Part shown: piece after piece, positions 1 to 8,542 of the stretch
How positions within the stretch are numbered: the stretch's first letter is position 1
Layout: each line of letters opens with the position of its first letter
DNA from: Limnohabitans sp. 63ED37-2
GTDB lineage: Bacteria; Pseudomonadota; Gammaproteobacteria; Burkholderiales; Burkholderiaceae_C
Length of the DNA stretch: 64,000 bases
Assembly (NCBI RefSeq): GCF_001412535.1
Contig: NZ_CP011774.1
Location: forward strand, 367,501-431,500
Reading direction: 5' to 3'
Notes under the pieces: model-generated
What the model was told of the DNA's origin: nothing
What the model saw: only the letters and a program-made list of their open reading frames with translations
Database searches by the model: none
Program-made: the position numbers and the translations under genes

Positions 1-1
1 C

Positions 2-562
2 TTCACCCTGGTGGGGGCGACCACCCGTGCGGGCATGCTCACCAACCCGCTGCGAGACCGCTTTGGCATCGTGTCGCGCCTGGAGTTCTACACCCCCGAA
101 GAGCTCACCCGCATCGTCACCCGCAGCAGCGGTTTGCTCAAGGCACCAATTGACCCCGAGGGTTCGTTTGAGATTGCCCGCCGTTCACGCGGCACACCGC
201 GCATCGCCAACCGTTTGCTGCGCCGGGTGCGGGACTTTGCCGACGTCAAGGGCGATGGCACCATCCACAAAGGCATCGCCCAACAAGCCCTGACCATGCT
301 CGATGTGGATCCCGAAGGCTTTGATCTGATGGACCGCAAACTCCTTGAAGCCGTGATCCACCGTTTTGACGGTGGCCCGGTCGGTTTGGACAACATCGCA
401 GCCAGCATTGGCGAAGAGCGCGACACCATCGAAGACGTGATCGAGCCGTATCTGATTCAGCAAGGGTTTTTGCAGCGCACGCCACGCGGGCGCATGGCCA
501 CGCTGGCGGCATTCAGGCACTTGGGTGTGACACCGCCCAAATCCTTTGGAGACAGATTCTGA
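2..562 (+). CDS. ruvB: Holliday junction branch migration ATPase RuvB, C-terminal part
   Basis: RuvB is the hexameric ring ATPase that drives branch migration of Holliday junctions with RuvA and RuvC in the cytoplasm. The window opens inside the gene: the frame is open from base 2 and reads FTLVGATTRAGML, the sensor I region of the AAA+ module, followed by LRDRFGI and the arginine-finger and sensor II region. The C-terminal winged-helix DNA-binding domain follows (GPVGLDNIAASIGEE, then PRGRMAT), and the protein ends with the usual TPP-containing tail. About 186 of roughly 350 residues are visible. The N-terminal Walker motifs lie outside the window. Identification is secure from conserved blocks. 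Confidence 0.96.
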   Translation, partial: FTLVGATTRAGMLTNPLRDRFGIVSRLEFYTPEELTRIVTRSSGLLKAPIDPEGSFEIARRSRGTPRIANRLLRRVRDFADVKGDGTIHKGIAQQALTMLDVDPEGFDLMDRKLLEAVIHRFDGGPVGLDNIAASIGEERDTIEDVIEPYLIQQGFLQRTPRGRMATLAAFRHLGVTPPKSFGDRF

Positions 563-603
563 TGCGGTTTTCACCTTCGGTTCGCTGGCAGCATTGAACT
601 GGC

Positions 604-628
604 CTGAGGGCTGAGGGCTGAGGGCTGA
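604..628. repeat. Short 7-bp tandem repeat between ruvB and the LysR gene
   Basis: The unit CTGAGGG is present in three perfect consecutive copies followed by a partial fourth (CTGAA). It lies 16 bp upstream of the LysR-type gene start. It could change length by replication slippage; no function is evident. Confidence 0.6.
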
Positions 629-643
629 ACGGATAATGCGCTG

Positions 644-1588
644 ATGGAAACCAAATGGCTTGAAGATTTTGTGAGTTTGGCCGAAACGCGCAGTTTCAGC
701 CGCTCTGCGCAACTGCGCCATGTGACGCAACCGGCTTTTTCCCGGCGGATTCAGTCGTTGGAGGCCTGGGCTGGTGCCGATCTGGTCGATCGCAGCTCCT
801 ACCCGACTCGGCTCACCCCTGCGGGCGAGACCTTGTACGCCCAGGCGCTCGAGATGCTGCAGTCATTGCAGAACACCCGGGCCATGCTGCGTGGTCACAA
901 TGCGGCGGGCCAGGATGTCATTCAGTTTGCCGTGCCGCACACCTTGGCATTCACGTTCTTCCCCCCATGGGTGGCCAGCTTGCGTGAGACCTTTGGGCCG
1001 ATGAAAAGCCGACTCATGGCGCTGAACGTGCACGACGCGGCCATGCGCTTGGTGGAAGGGGGCTGCGACGTGTTGATCGCTTACCACCACCCCTCGCAGC
1101 CCCTGCAAATTGACCCCGAGCGTTACGACATGGTGGTGTTGGGGCATGAGGTGATTGCCCCCTATGTCCAAAGCATGCCCGATGGACGGGCGCTGTTCAG
1201 CTTGCCTGGTCATGCCTCACGGCCATTGCCTTATCTGGGTTACGCCCCTGGGGCCTATTTGGGCGGTGTGACCGACTGGATTTTGAAGCAGGCGGGTGTG
1301 CCGGTGCACCTGGACCGGGTCTACGAGACCGACATGGCCGAGGGTTTGAAGGTGATGGCCCTCGAAGGCCATGGCATCGCATTCTTGCCGCGCAGTGCGG
1401 TCAAAAAAGAAATCCAGGCCGGCACTTTGGTCGAGGTGGGCTTGCCCGATGGGCAGACCCTGGCGCTGAGCATGGAGGTGCGGGCTTACCGCGAAAAAAC
1501 AGGGGCCAAACCTGGTTTCAACAGCTCAGCCCACCAGCTGTGGCTGCATTTGACCCAGAGCACTTCTGCGGTGCATTCCTCCCGTTGA
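644..1588 (+). CDS. LysR-family transcriptional regulator
   Basis: A 314-residue LysR-type regulator, the usual length. The winged helix-turn-helix is at residues 1-60 (METKWLEDFVSLAETRSFS, then VTQPAFSRRIQSLE), followed by the linker helix and a periplasmic-binding-protein-like effector domain from about residue 90. The N-terminus resembles the HypT/YjiE branch (hypochlorite-responsive in E. coli) as I remember it, but oxidant sensing cannot be claimed from sequence. The ATG at 644 gives a perfect family N-terminus. It is codirectional with the downstream amino-acid ABC transporter but separated from it by about 300 bp, so it could regulate that transporter or itself; that link is inference. 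Confidence 0.9.
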   Translation: METKWLEDFVSLAETRSFSRSAQLRHVTQPAFSRRIQSLEAWAGADLVDRSSYPTRLTPAGETLYAQALEMLQSLQNTRAMLRGHNAAGQDVIQFAVPHTLAFTFFPPWVASLRETFGPMKSRLMALNVHDAAMRLVEGGCDVLIAYHHPSQPLQIDPERYDMVVLGHEVIAPYVQSMPDGRALFSLPGHASRPLPYLGYAPGAYLGGVTDWILKQAGVPVHLDRVYETDMAEGLKVMALEGHGIAFLPRSAVKKEIQAGTLVEVGLPDGQTLALSMEVRAYREKTGAKPGFNSSAHQLWLHLTQSTSAVHSSR

Positions 1589-1893
1589 AGGGGCACCCCG
1601 CTGAATTTGTCAGGGCATGTATCGGTCTATGCAATTTTTGCATGGTTTTTGGGGGTACTCCCTGATAGGGACTGACTACAAACTGACTATATTCAGCATG
1701 CGCAGGCGTGTGGGCACATTTTGTGCTGAAACAAAAGAGAAGCTGATGGCCTGCACCACGGTGGTGTATTTGTCAACATTGACCCCGCTAAAGACCTTTC
1801 CTAGGGAAGCTCCTAGGCGGTTGCTTGTTGGATTTGGCATTTAATATCTGGGTGGCAATTTGCTACTCATCATTTCAAAAGAGGATTCAAACC
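1589..1893. other. Intergenic region upstream of the amino-acid binding protein gene
   Basis: About 300 bp without a convincing gene and more AT-rich than its surroundings. It contains an inverted repeat CCTAGG-gaagct-CCTAGG (about 1800-1817) followed by a promoter-like pair, TTGCTT at 1821-1826 and TAATAT at 1842-1847 (spacing 15, weaker than consensus). These are plausible promoter and operator elements for the aapJ-like gene starting at 1894. Confidence 0.4.
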
Positions 1894-2922
1894 ATGAAGA
1901 AAATGACACAAACCTTGATCGGCTCCGTGCTGGCCACGGCAGGCTTGCTGGCGGCCACATCCGCCATGGCGGGCAAAACATTGGATCAGATCAAGCAGCG
2001 CGGCCAAATCGTCTGCGGTGTCAACACCGGTCTGGCCGGTTTTTCGGCTGCTGATTCCAGCGGCAACTGGTCGGGTCTGGACGTGGACCATTGCCGTGCC
2101 TTGGCCGCAGCTGTTTTGAGCGATGCGACCAAAGTCAAATACGTGCCCCTGACTGCACAGCAGCGCTTCACCGCCCTGCAGTCTGGCGAAGTGGATGTGC
2201 TGTCCCGCAACACCACCAACACTTTGAACCGCGATGGTTCCTTGGGCCTGCACTTCATTGGTGCCAACTACTACGACGGCCAAGGTTTCATGGTGCCCAA
2301 AGGCAAGATCACCAGCGCCAAGCAACTCAAGGGCGCCACCGTGTGTGTGCAGTCCGGCACCACCACCGAGAAGAACCTGACCGACTTCTCCCGCGCCAAC
2401 AAGCTCAACTTGAAGCCAGTGGTGTTTGAAAAAGTCGAAGCCGCCACCGGCGCTTATTTCTCTGGCCGTTGCCAGGCTTACACCACCGACGCATCGGGCC
2501 TGGCCTCTGTGCGTGCCAAGGAGGCAAAAGACCCAGCAGCTCACCTGATCTTGCCCGACCTGATCTCCAAAGAGCCTCTGGGCCCCATGGTGCGCCGTGG
2601 TGATGACGAGTGGTTTGCCATCAACAAATGGGTGTTGGCTGGCCTGATCGAAGCCGAAGAGTACGGCATCACCCAAGCCAACGTGGACCAGATGAAAACC
2701 AGCGACAACCCTCAAGTGGGCCGTTTGCTGGGTGCTACCGAAGACCTGGGCAAGCACTTGGGCCTGGACAAAGAGTGGTTGGCCCGCGCCATCAAGACCA
2801 CCGGTAACTACGGTGAAATGTTCGAGCGCAACGTCGGCCCTAAGACCTCCATCAACCTGCCACGTGGCTTGAATAACCAGTGGAACAAAGGCGGCCTGAT
2901 GTACGCCGCACCGCTGCGTTGA
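1894..2922 (+). CDS. aapJ: Amino-acid ABC transporter periplasmic binding protein (AapJ-like)
   Basis: A periplasmic solute-binding protein for a general polar L-amino-acid importer. The 342-residue product starts with a Sec signal peptide (MKKMTQTL, a hydrophobic stretch, cleavage near SAMAG) and continues as an SBP_bac_3 fold: IKQRGQIVCGVN at the mature N-terminus, the dicarboxylate-type pocket around DVDHCRALAAAV, and GATVCVQSGTTTEKNL near the hinge. An upstream in-frame start at 1825 exists, but the ATG at 1894 follows a purine-rich AAAAGAGGA at about 1877-1885 and gives a proper signal peptide. It is the first gene of an aapJQMP arrangement and is separated from the permease genes by a strong terminator hairpin. 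Confidence 0.92.
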   Translation: MKKMTQTLIGSVLATAGLLAATSAMAGKTLDQIKQRGQIVCGVNTGLAGFSAADSSGNWSGLDVDHCRALAAAVLSDATKVKYVPLTAQQRFTALQSGEVDVLSRNTTNTLNRDGSLGLHFIGANYYDGQGFMVPKGKITSAKQLKGATVCVQSGTTTEKNLTDFSRANKLNLKPVVFEKVEAATGAYFSGRCQAYTTDASGLASVRAKEAKDPAAHLILPDLISKEPLGPMVRRGDDEWFAINKWVLAGLIEAEEYGITQANVDQMKTSDNPQVGRLLGATEDLGKHLGLDKEWLARAIKTTGNYGEMFERNVGPKTSINLPRGLNNQWNKGGLMYAAPLR

Positions 2923-2947
2923 TCGCCTGCCTTTTTTGAAGGTTCTG

Positions 2948-2976
2948 AATACGCCCCGTCATGGGGCGTATTTTTT
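2948..2976 (+). terminator. Rho-independent terminator / attenuator between aapJ and aapQ
   Basis: A perfect 10-bp stem (AATACGCCCC at 2948-2957 with GGGGCGTATT at 2963-2972), loop GTCAT, then a T run to 2976. It sits 25 bp after the binding-protein stop codon and 29 bp before the permease start. Partial read-through would give much binding protein and little membrane complex, as is common in ABC importers. Confidence 0.85.
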
Positions 2977-3005
2977 ACCATCCCGTCATTTTTCAGGCAG
3001 TCCCC

Positions 3006-4205
3006 ATGTCCCACTTTTCCATGATCGAAGCCAGGCCATTGCCTGGCAAGAAAAGCCGATCGATTTCGTGGCGCAGCCGCGAAGGGCGCTCGGTCATCTA
3101 CCAGATCGTCGCCATCTTGTCGGCCTTGGCCCTGGTGGCCTTGTTGGTGCGCAACACGCTGACCAACATGCGCCTGCGCGGCATCCAGAGCGGCTACGAC
3201 TTTTTGTTTCAGCCGTTTGGCTTTGACATCAGCGAAACGGTGATCGAATACGCGCACAACAGCTCCTACTTTGTGGCCTTTGCCATCGGCATGCTCAACA
3301 CGCTCAAAGTGGCCGTGATCGGCATTGTGTTGGCCACCGTGCTGGGTGTGCTGGTGGGTGTGGGGCGGTTTTCGGCCAACTTCTTGGTGCGCAAAATCTG
3401 CTACGCCTATGTTGAATTTTTCCGCAACGTGCCGGTTTATTTGCAGTTGCTGATCTGGTATCTCGTCTTCACCGAGATGCTGCCCGACCTGGACCAGGCT
3501 TGGCAGGCGGGCCATTTCTTCTTGAGCAAAAACGGGGTCTCATTTCCTTGGCCGGTGTGGCAGCTGGGCCAGACCTTGGCCCTGATCGGGGTGGTCTTGG
3601 GCCTTGTCTTTGCCATGGTTTATCGCCGCATGGCGCGGGCGCATTTTGACCGTACAGGCCACACCCGTCCGGTGTGGGCGGTGTCCCTGGCAGTGACGCT
3701 GGCGCTGGCTGTGCTCGGCTGGTTGGTCGGTGGCGCCCCCAATGAATGGGACTTGCCCAAAAAGGGTGACTTCCAGATCGAAGACGGCGGCGCATTCAGC
3801 CCCGAATTCATGGCCCTGCTGTGTGGCTTGGTGTTTTACACCGCGTCTTTCATCGCGGAAGTCGTGCGCTCGGGCATCGCCTCGGTGTCACTGGGCCAGC
3901 ACGAGGCCTCGGCTTCTTTGGGCCTTAGCAAAAGCCAGTCCATGCGTTTGGTGGTGCTGCCGCAGGCTTTGCGTGTGATCATCCCGCCGCTCACCAGTCA
4001 GTACCTGAACCTGACCAAGAACTCTTCTTTGGCCGTGGCCATTGGCTACCCTGAACTGGTGTCGATCGCCAACACCACGCTCAACCAGACGGGCCGTGCC
4101 ATTGAAGCGCTGTCGATTGTCATGCTGGTCTACCTCACCTTGTCTCTTCTCACCTCGGCCCTCATGAACTGGTTCAATGCCAGTGCCGCCATCCAGGAGC
4201 GCTGA
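3006..4205 (+). CDS. aapQ: Amino-acid ABC transporter permease (AapQ-like)
   Basis: An inner-membrane permease of the HisMQ type that pairs with the 4207-5310 product. About 400 residues with multiple membrane segments. The N-terminal half has the family's long extra region (VIYQIVAILSALALVALLV, then the periplasmic FLFQPFGFDISET). The permease EAA loop is near the C-terminus (GQHEASASLGLSKSQSMRLV followed by VLPQALRVIIPP). The ORF opens at 2961, inside the terminator hairpin, so the ATG at 3006 (MSHFSMIEARPLPG) is preferred. The stop is one base before the next ATG, indicating tight coupling. Confidence 0.9.
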   Translation: MSHFSMIEARPLPGKKSRSISWRSREGRSVIYQIVAILSALALVALLVRNTLTNMRLRGIQSGYDFLFQPFGFDISETVIEYAHNSSYFVAFAIGMLNTLKVAVIGIVLATVLGVLVGVGRFSANFLVRKICYAYVEFFRNVPVYLQLLIWYLVFTEMLPDLDQAWQAGHFFLSKNGVSFPWPVWQLGQTLALIGVVLGLVFAMVYRRMARAHFDRTGHTRPVWAVSLAVTLALAVLGWLVGGAPNEWDLPKKGDFQIEDGGAFSPEFMALLCGLVFYTASFIAEVVRSGIASVSLGQHEASASLGLSKSQSMRLVVLPQALRVIIPPLTSQYLNLTKNSSLAVAIGYPELVSIANTTLNQTGRAIEALSIVMLVYLTLSLLTSALMNWFNASAAIQER

Positions 4206-4206
4206 C

Positions 4207-5310
4207 ATGACCACTGTTTTCAAATCCACCGAAGCACGGCCCATGCCCGGGCGCAGCACAGGCCCCGTGGCCTGGTTGCGCGCCAATTTGTTTTCCAGCC
4301 TGGGCAACAGCCTGATGTCGCTGGCCCTGCTGGCCGTGTGCCTGTGGGCCCTGGTCTCCTCGCTCGACTGGGCCGTACTACAAGCTGTCTTTGGCAGCAA
4401 CTTGCAAGCCTGTAACGATGCGCGTGGCGCTGGGGCCTGCTGGGGCGTGATCTCCGAAAAAGGCCGCCTGATCGTGATGGGCCGTTACCCAGAAATTGAG
4501 CACTGGCGTCCCGTGATCGCCACCGCCTTGATGCTGGGTGTGGTGGTCATCAGCTGCATGCCGCGTTTTTGGAACAAGGCACTGCCGCTGATCTGGGCCG
4601 TGATGTTGGCCGTGTATTTCGTGCTGATGAAGGGTGGTTTTTTCGGCCTGACCGAGGTCGACACCGACCAATGGGGTGGTTTGCCGCTGACGGTGATGCT
4701 GACAGTGATCTCCATGACGCTGGCCTTTCCGCTGGCCATCTTCGTGGCGCTGGGCCGTCGCTCCAACATGCCCGCCATCAGAACCCTCTGCACTCTGTAT
4801 GTGGAGTTGGTGCGCGGCGTGCCGCTGATCACCGTGTTGTTCATGGCCTCGTTCATGCTGCCGTTGTTCATGCCCGAGGGTGTGAAGATCGACGTGCTGG
4901 TGCGTGTGGTGGTGGGCATCACACTGTTTTCGGGCGCCTACATGGCCGAGGTGATTCGCGGCGGTCTGCAGGCTTTGCCCAAAGGTCAGACCGAAGCGGC
5001 CGCCACCTTGGGCCTGAGCTACTGGCAGACCCAGCGCATGATCGTTTTGCCCCAAGCCTTGGCCACCGTGGTGCCATCCATCATGAACACCTTCATCGGC
5101 TTGTTCAAAGACACCTCGCTGGTCACCATCGTGTCGCTCTATGAGCTCACAGGTGCTTTGGGTCTCGCGCTCAACTCGGACGCCGACTGGCGCCCCTTCA
5201 AGATCGAAGCTTACCTTTTCATCACCTTCATTTATTTCGCGTTCTGCTTTGCCATGTCGCGCTACAGCCTGTGGATCGAAGAGCGCACGGCCGTGAGCAA
5301 AGTCCGCTGA
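4207..5310 (+). CDS. aapM: Amino-acid ABC transporter permease (AapM-like)
   Basis: The second membrane subunit of the importer, 367 residues. It shares the N-terminal motif EARPMPGRS with its partner, has several hydrophobic segments, a central periplasmic insertion with cysteines (CNDARGAGACWGVI), and the EAA loop KGQTEAAATLGLSYWQ followed by VLPQALATVVPS. The ATG at 4207 begins one base after the AapQ stop; an in-frame upstream start at 4177 would overlap aapQ and adds nothing conserved. It is followed after 13 bp by the ATPase gene. Confidence 0.9.
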   Translation: MTTVFKSTEARPMPGRSTGPVAWLRANLFSSLGNSLMSLALLAVCLWALVSSLDWAVLQAVFGSNLQACNDARGAGACWGVISEKGRLIVMGRYPEIEHWRPVIATALMLGVVVISCMPRFWNKALPLIWAVMLAVYFVLMKGGFFGLTEVDTDQWGGLPLTVMLTVISMTLAFPLAIFVALGRRSNMPAIRTLCTLYVELVRGVPLITVLFMASFMLPLFMPEGVKIDVLVRVVVGITLFSGAYMAEVIRGGLQALPKGQTEAAATLGLSYWQTQRMIVLPQALATVVPSIMNTFIGLFKDTSLVTIVSLYELTGALGLALNSDADWRPFKIEAYLFITFIYFAFCFAMSRYSLWIEERTAVSKVR

Positions 5311-5323
5311 ACGAAAGATTCTT

Positions 5324-6079
5324 ATGACCTCCAACGCTACCCCCCTCATCGAGTTCAAAGGCGTGAACAAGTGGTACGCCAGCAATGGCTACCACGTGTT
5401 GCGCGATGTGAACCTGCAATTTGCCAAAGGCGAAAAAGTCGTCATCTGCGGCCCCTCGGGCTCGGGCAAATCCACGCTGATCCGCTGCATCAACGCCCTG
5501 GAGGAATACCAGGAAGGCACACTCACGGTGGATGGCACCGTGTTGGGTGACGACCTCAAAGGCATTGACAAAGTGCGCCGTGAAGTCGGCATGGTGTTCC
5601 AGCAGTTCAACCTGTTCCCGCATCTGACGGTGATGGAAAACCTGATCTTGTCGCCCACTTGGGTGGCCAAAATGCCGCGCAAGGAAGCCATCGACAAAGC
5701 CATGGTGCAACTGGAGCGTGTGCGCATTGCCGAGCACGCCAACAAGTACCCCCTGCAGTTGTCCGGCGGCCAGCAGCAGCGCGTGGCCATTGCCCGTGCG
5801 CTGTGCTTGACGCCCAAGATCATGCTGTTCGATGAGCCCACTTCGGCCCTCGACCCTGAGATGATCAAGGAAGTGCTGGACGTGATGATCGAGCTGACCA
5901 GCCAGGGCATGACCATGCTGTGTGTGACGCATGAGATGGGCTTTGCCAAGGCCGTGGCCGACCGAGTGATCTTCATGGACCAAGGCCAGGTGGTGGAACA
6001 AGCCCCGCCTCAGCAGTTCTTTGACGCGCCGCAGACCGACCGGGCACAGGACTTCTTGTCCAAGATCCTCGGGCATTGA
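5324..6079 (+). CDS. aapP: Amino-acid ABC transporter ATP-binding protein (AapP-like)
   Basis: The cytoplasmic ATPase that energises the importer, 251 residues, typical of GlnQ/AapP. Walker A is GPSGSGKST (residues about 44-52), the Q-loop VFQQFNLFPHLT, signature LSGGQQQRVAIARAL, Walker B IMLFDEPTSALDPEM, and the switch histidine in CVTHEMGF. It is the last gene of the cluster and ends at a 530-bp intergenic region. Substrate assignment to polar amino acids comes from the family membership of the whole cluster. Confidence 0.94.
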   Translation: MTSNATPLIEFKGVNKWYASNGYHVLRDVNLQFAKGEKVVICGPSGSGKSTLIRCINALEEYQEGTLTVDGTVLGDDLKGIDKVRREVGMVFQQFNLFPHLTVMENLILSPTWVAKMPRKEAIDKAMVQLERVRIAEHANKYPLQLSGGQQQRVAIARALCLTPKIMLFDEPTSALDPEMIKEVLDVMIELTSQGMTMLCVTHEMGFAKAVADRVIFMDQGQVVEQAPPQQFFDAPQTDRAQDFLSKILGH

Positions 6080-6611
6080 GAGGGTTCTTTTGAGCGCCCT
6101 TGGCCGGGTTTGCGCCCGGCGGAGCACTCACTTTCTTTGCTTCGCCAAAGAAAGTAAGCCAAGAAAGGCGAGCCGCAGTCAGGGCCCTTCGGGTTCCTCG
6201 CGCTGCTCGCATCGGGCGGGGTCGGGTGCAAACTCGCTTCGCTCAAACAAGCACCCGCCCTGATTCGCCCGCTGCTGCGCTGCTCAGCCCTGCCTGAACG
6301 GCATGAAGTCCTTGCGGGGCTTTGCTTCGCTCGCCCCTTGAGTTCAATCCCCGAAGCATTTGGGCCTGATCGGCAGAGTTGCCTTCTTTTGTCGGTTCTC
6401 CACCAATGCTCGCACCAGAGGTGGGGCTGCGGGTTGGGGCGATTTGGCGAGCTTGCGAGTATGAGCCCCGGCCCGCAGCCCCGCCTCTGGTTCCACGAGC
6501 CGTTCTCCCATGAGCCCAAGCCCGCACACCTACCTCTGGCAATCGCAAGAACAGCGCACCTGTGCCAACCAAGGCCAAAACGAAACCCAGCAGGTTTGAG
6601 ACAATACGCCC
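6080..6611. other. 532-bp intergenic region between aapP and pyrC
   Basis: GC-rich non-coding DNA. It holds a hairpin repeat (listed separately) and long open frames on both strands that look like compositional shadows. A GACAAT box at about 6599, only a few bases before the pyrC ATG, looks like a -10 element and would give a very short or absent pyrC leader. I see no RNA gene here. Confidence 0.5.
6130..6155. repeat. Hairpin-forming intergenic repeat
   Basis: A perfect 10-bp inverted repeat (ACTTTCTTTG at 6130-6139 with CAAAGAAAGT at 6146-6155) around the loop CTTCGC, followed by a further related CCAAGAAAGGCGAGCC block. From memory this sequence type recurs between genes in many beta- and gammaproteobacteria, so it is probably a dispersed palindromic element rather than a site specific to pyrC. 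Confidence 0.6.
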
Positions 6612-7649
6612 ATGACCCAAGAACTCACCCTTACCCGCCCCGATGACTGGCACCTGCACGTACGCGATGGCGCCGCCCTGAATGTGGTGGTGCCTCACAC
6701 CGCCGCCCAATTCGGCCGCGCCATCATCATGCCCAACCTCAAGCCGCCCGTGACCACGGCCGAGCAGGCGCTGGCCTACAAGCAGCGCATCTTGGCCGCC
6801 GTGCCTGCAGGCATGGCCTTTGAGCCGCTCATGACGCTGTACCTGACAGACAACCTGGCCCCGGCCGAGATCGCCCGTGCCAAAGCCGCAGGCGTGGTGG
6901 CCTGCAAGCTCTACCCGGCAGGCGCCACCACCAACAGCGACGCGGGCGTGACCGACCTGCGCAAGATCTACCCCGTACTAGAAGCCATGCAACGCGAAGG
7001 CGTGCTGCTGCTGGTGCATGGCGAAGTCACCTCCTCCGACATTGACCTGTTCGACCGCGAAGCGGTATTCATCGAACAACATCTCAAGCCGCTGCGCCGT
7101 GACTTTCCGGGCCTCAAAATCGTGATGGAACACATCACGACACAAGAAGCCGCGCAACACGTGGCCAGCGGCGATGACTTGCTGGGTGCAACCATCACGG
7201 CACACCACCTGCTGTACAACCGCAACGCCATCTTCACAGGCGGTATTCGCCCGCATTACTACTGCCTGCCCGTGCTCAAGCGCGAAACCCACCGCCTGGC
7301 GCTGGTCAAGGCGGCGACGTCAGGCAACCCGCGTTTCTTCTTGGGCACCGACAGCGCCCCGCACCCGGCGCACCTCAAAGAGCACGCCACGGGTTGCGCA
7401 GGCTGCTACACCGCGCACGCTGCCATCGAGATGTATGCCGAAGCCTTTGAGCAAGTGGGCGCATTGGACAAGCTTGAAGGCTTTGCCAGCTTCTTTGGGG
7501 CCGACTTTTATGGTCTGCCGCGCAACACCGGCACCATCACGCTGCGCCGAGAAAGTTGGACACCTGCAGAAAGCTTTGCGTTCGGCGAGGCCGAACTCAA
7601 GCCCTTGCGCTCGGGAGAAAGCCTGCCGTGGCGTCTGTTGGCGGGCTGA
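6612..7649 (+). CDS. pyrC: Dihydroorotase
   Basis: Catalyses reversible cyclisation of N-carbamoyl-aspartate to dihydroorotate, the third step of pyrimidine synthesis, in the cytoplasm. The 345-residue length fits the type II (E. coli PyrC-like) family. The metal site is recognisable: HLHVRDG near the N-terminus, the carboxylated lysine in CKLYPAGATTNSD (about residue 98), then LVHGEV, HITTQEA and GTDSAPH. No upstream operon partner; it overlaps the start of the next gene by about 20 bp. Confidence 0.96.
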   Translation: MTQELTLTRPDDWHLHVRDGAALNVVVPHTAAQFGRAIIMPNLKPPVTTAEQALAYKQRILAAVPAGMAFEPLMTLYLTDNLAPAEIARAKAAGVVACKLYPAGATTNSDAGVTDLRKIYPVLEAMQREGVLLLVHGEVTSSDIDLFDREAVFIEQHLKPLRRDFPGLKIVMEHITTQEAAQHVASGDDLLGATITAHHLLYNRNAIFTGGIRPHYYCLPVLKRETHRLALVKAATSGNPRFFLGTDSAPHPAHLKEHATGCAGCYTAHAAIEMYAEAFEQVGALDKLEGFASFFGADFYGLPRNTGTITLRRESWTPAESFAFGEAELKPLRSGESLPWRLLAG

Positions 7650-8473
7650 GCCCGAACCGGGCGGGGCTGCGCTGCGCATCCGCCACCAACTTGGGTGTCG
7701 CCGACATCGATTGGGACGCGCCTTGGCTGGCCGACTGGCGGGCGGTGGGCGAGCCCATCGCACGGCAAGTAGCGGCAGGCGTGCCCCAGCCCGAGGCCTT
7801 GAATGCGGCGGGCCGGGCTCCCCTGCGTTTTGTGCCACAAGCCGACTTGCCCGAAGGCCAGGCCTACGAAGACTTCATTTTTGCCACGGGCCAGGTGCCC
7901 ACCCGCGAGGGCTTGCACGACTTCTTCAACGCCCTGTGTTGGATGCAGTTTCCGTTGGCCAAAAAGCGCCTCAACCACTTGCAAGCCCGCGAAATTGCTC
8001 GCGCTGGGGTGGGGCAGGTGCGTGGCCCGGTGCGCGATGCCGCGACCGTATTCGATGAAAACGCTGTCCTGATCCAGACCTCCGATGCGGTGTGGACCGC
8101 CCTGAATGAGCACCGCTGGTTCGACGCCTTTGTCGGTTTACGCGGTGAGTGGGCACACACGCGGCTTTGGACTTTTGGCCATGCCGCGCTCGAAAAAGCG
8201 GTGCAGCCCTACAAATCGATCACCGTGCACCTGTGGCGTGTGCCACAAAGCGTGGTGAAAACCGAGCTGGATGCTTGGCTGGCGCAAGACCTTACGCCTG
8301 AAAAACTGGCCCGCAAACCCTTCAGTCCTTTGCCCCTGCTGGGGGTGCCCGGCTGGTGGCTGGCCAACGAAGACCCGGCGTTTTACGCCGATGCCAGTGT
8401 TTTTCGGCCCCGCAGAAGTTCCCGCCTGTCTGAAAAACCGTACGCCAATGCGGAAATCACGCCCATGGCTTGA
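7628..8473 (+). CDS. DUF3025-domain protein
   Basis: A 281-residue cytoplasmic protein matching the DUF3025 family, found mainly in betaproteobacteria and of unknown function. Recognisable blocks are LHDFFNALCWMQFPLAKKRLN (about residues 97-117), VRDAATVFDENAVL, and the C-terminal PLPLLGVPGWWLANEDPAFYAD. I place the start at the GTG at 7628 because GGGAGA lies about 9 bp upstream; this overlaps the pyrC end, so the two genes are probably translationally coupled. An earlier in-frame ATG at 7556 would add a sequence without family resemblance. Confidence 0.8.
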   Translation: MASVGGLSPNRAGLRCASATNLGVADIDWDAPWLADWRAVGEPIARQVAAGVPQPEALNAAGRAPLRFVPQADLPEGQAYEDFIFATGQVPTREGLHDFFNALCWMQFPLAKKRLNHLQAREIARAGVGQVRGPVRDAATVFDENAVLIQTSDAVWTALNEHRWFDAFVGLRGEWAHTRLWTFGHAALEKAVQPYKSITVHLWRVPQSVVKTELDAWLAQDLTPEKLARKPFSPLPLLGVPGWWLANEDPAFYADASVFRPRRSSRLSEKPYANAEITPMA

Positions 8474-8542
8474 TTTTGCAGTCCGACACCCTAATATCCG
8501 TCCCAACGTGCCCGCGTCTTTCGGGTGAAAGTGAAACTCAAC

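Noticed and set aside
1617..1844. A 75-codon ORF in the spacer before aapJ
   Set aside because: No ribosome-binding site, no conserved features, and it overlaps the likely promoter region.
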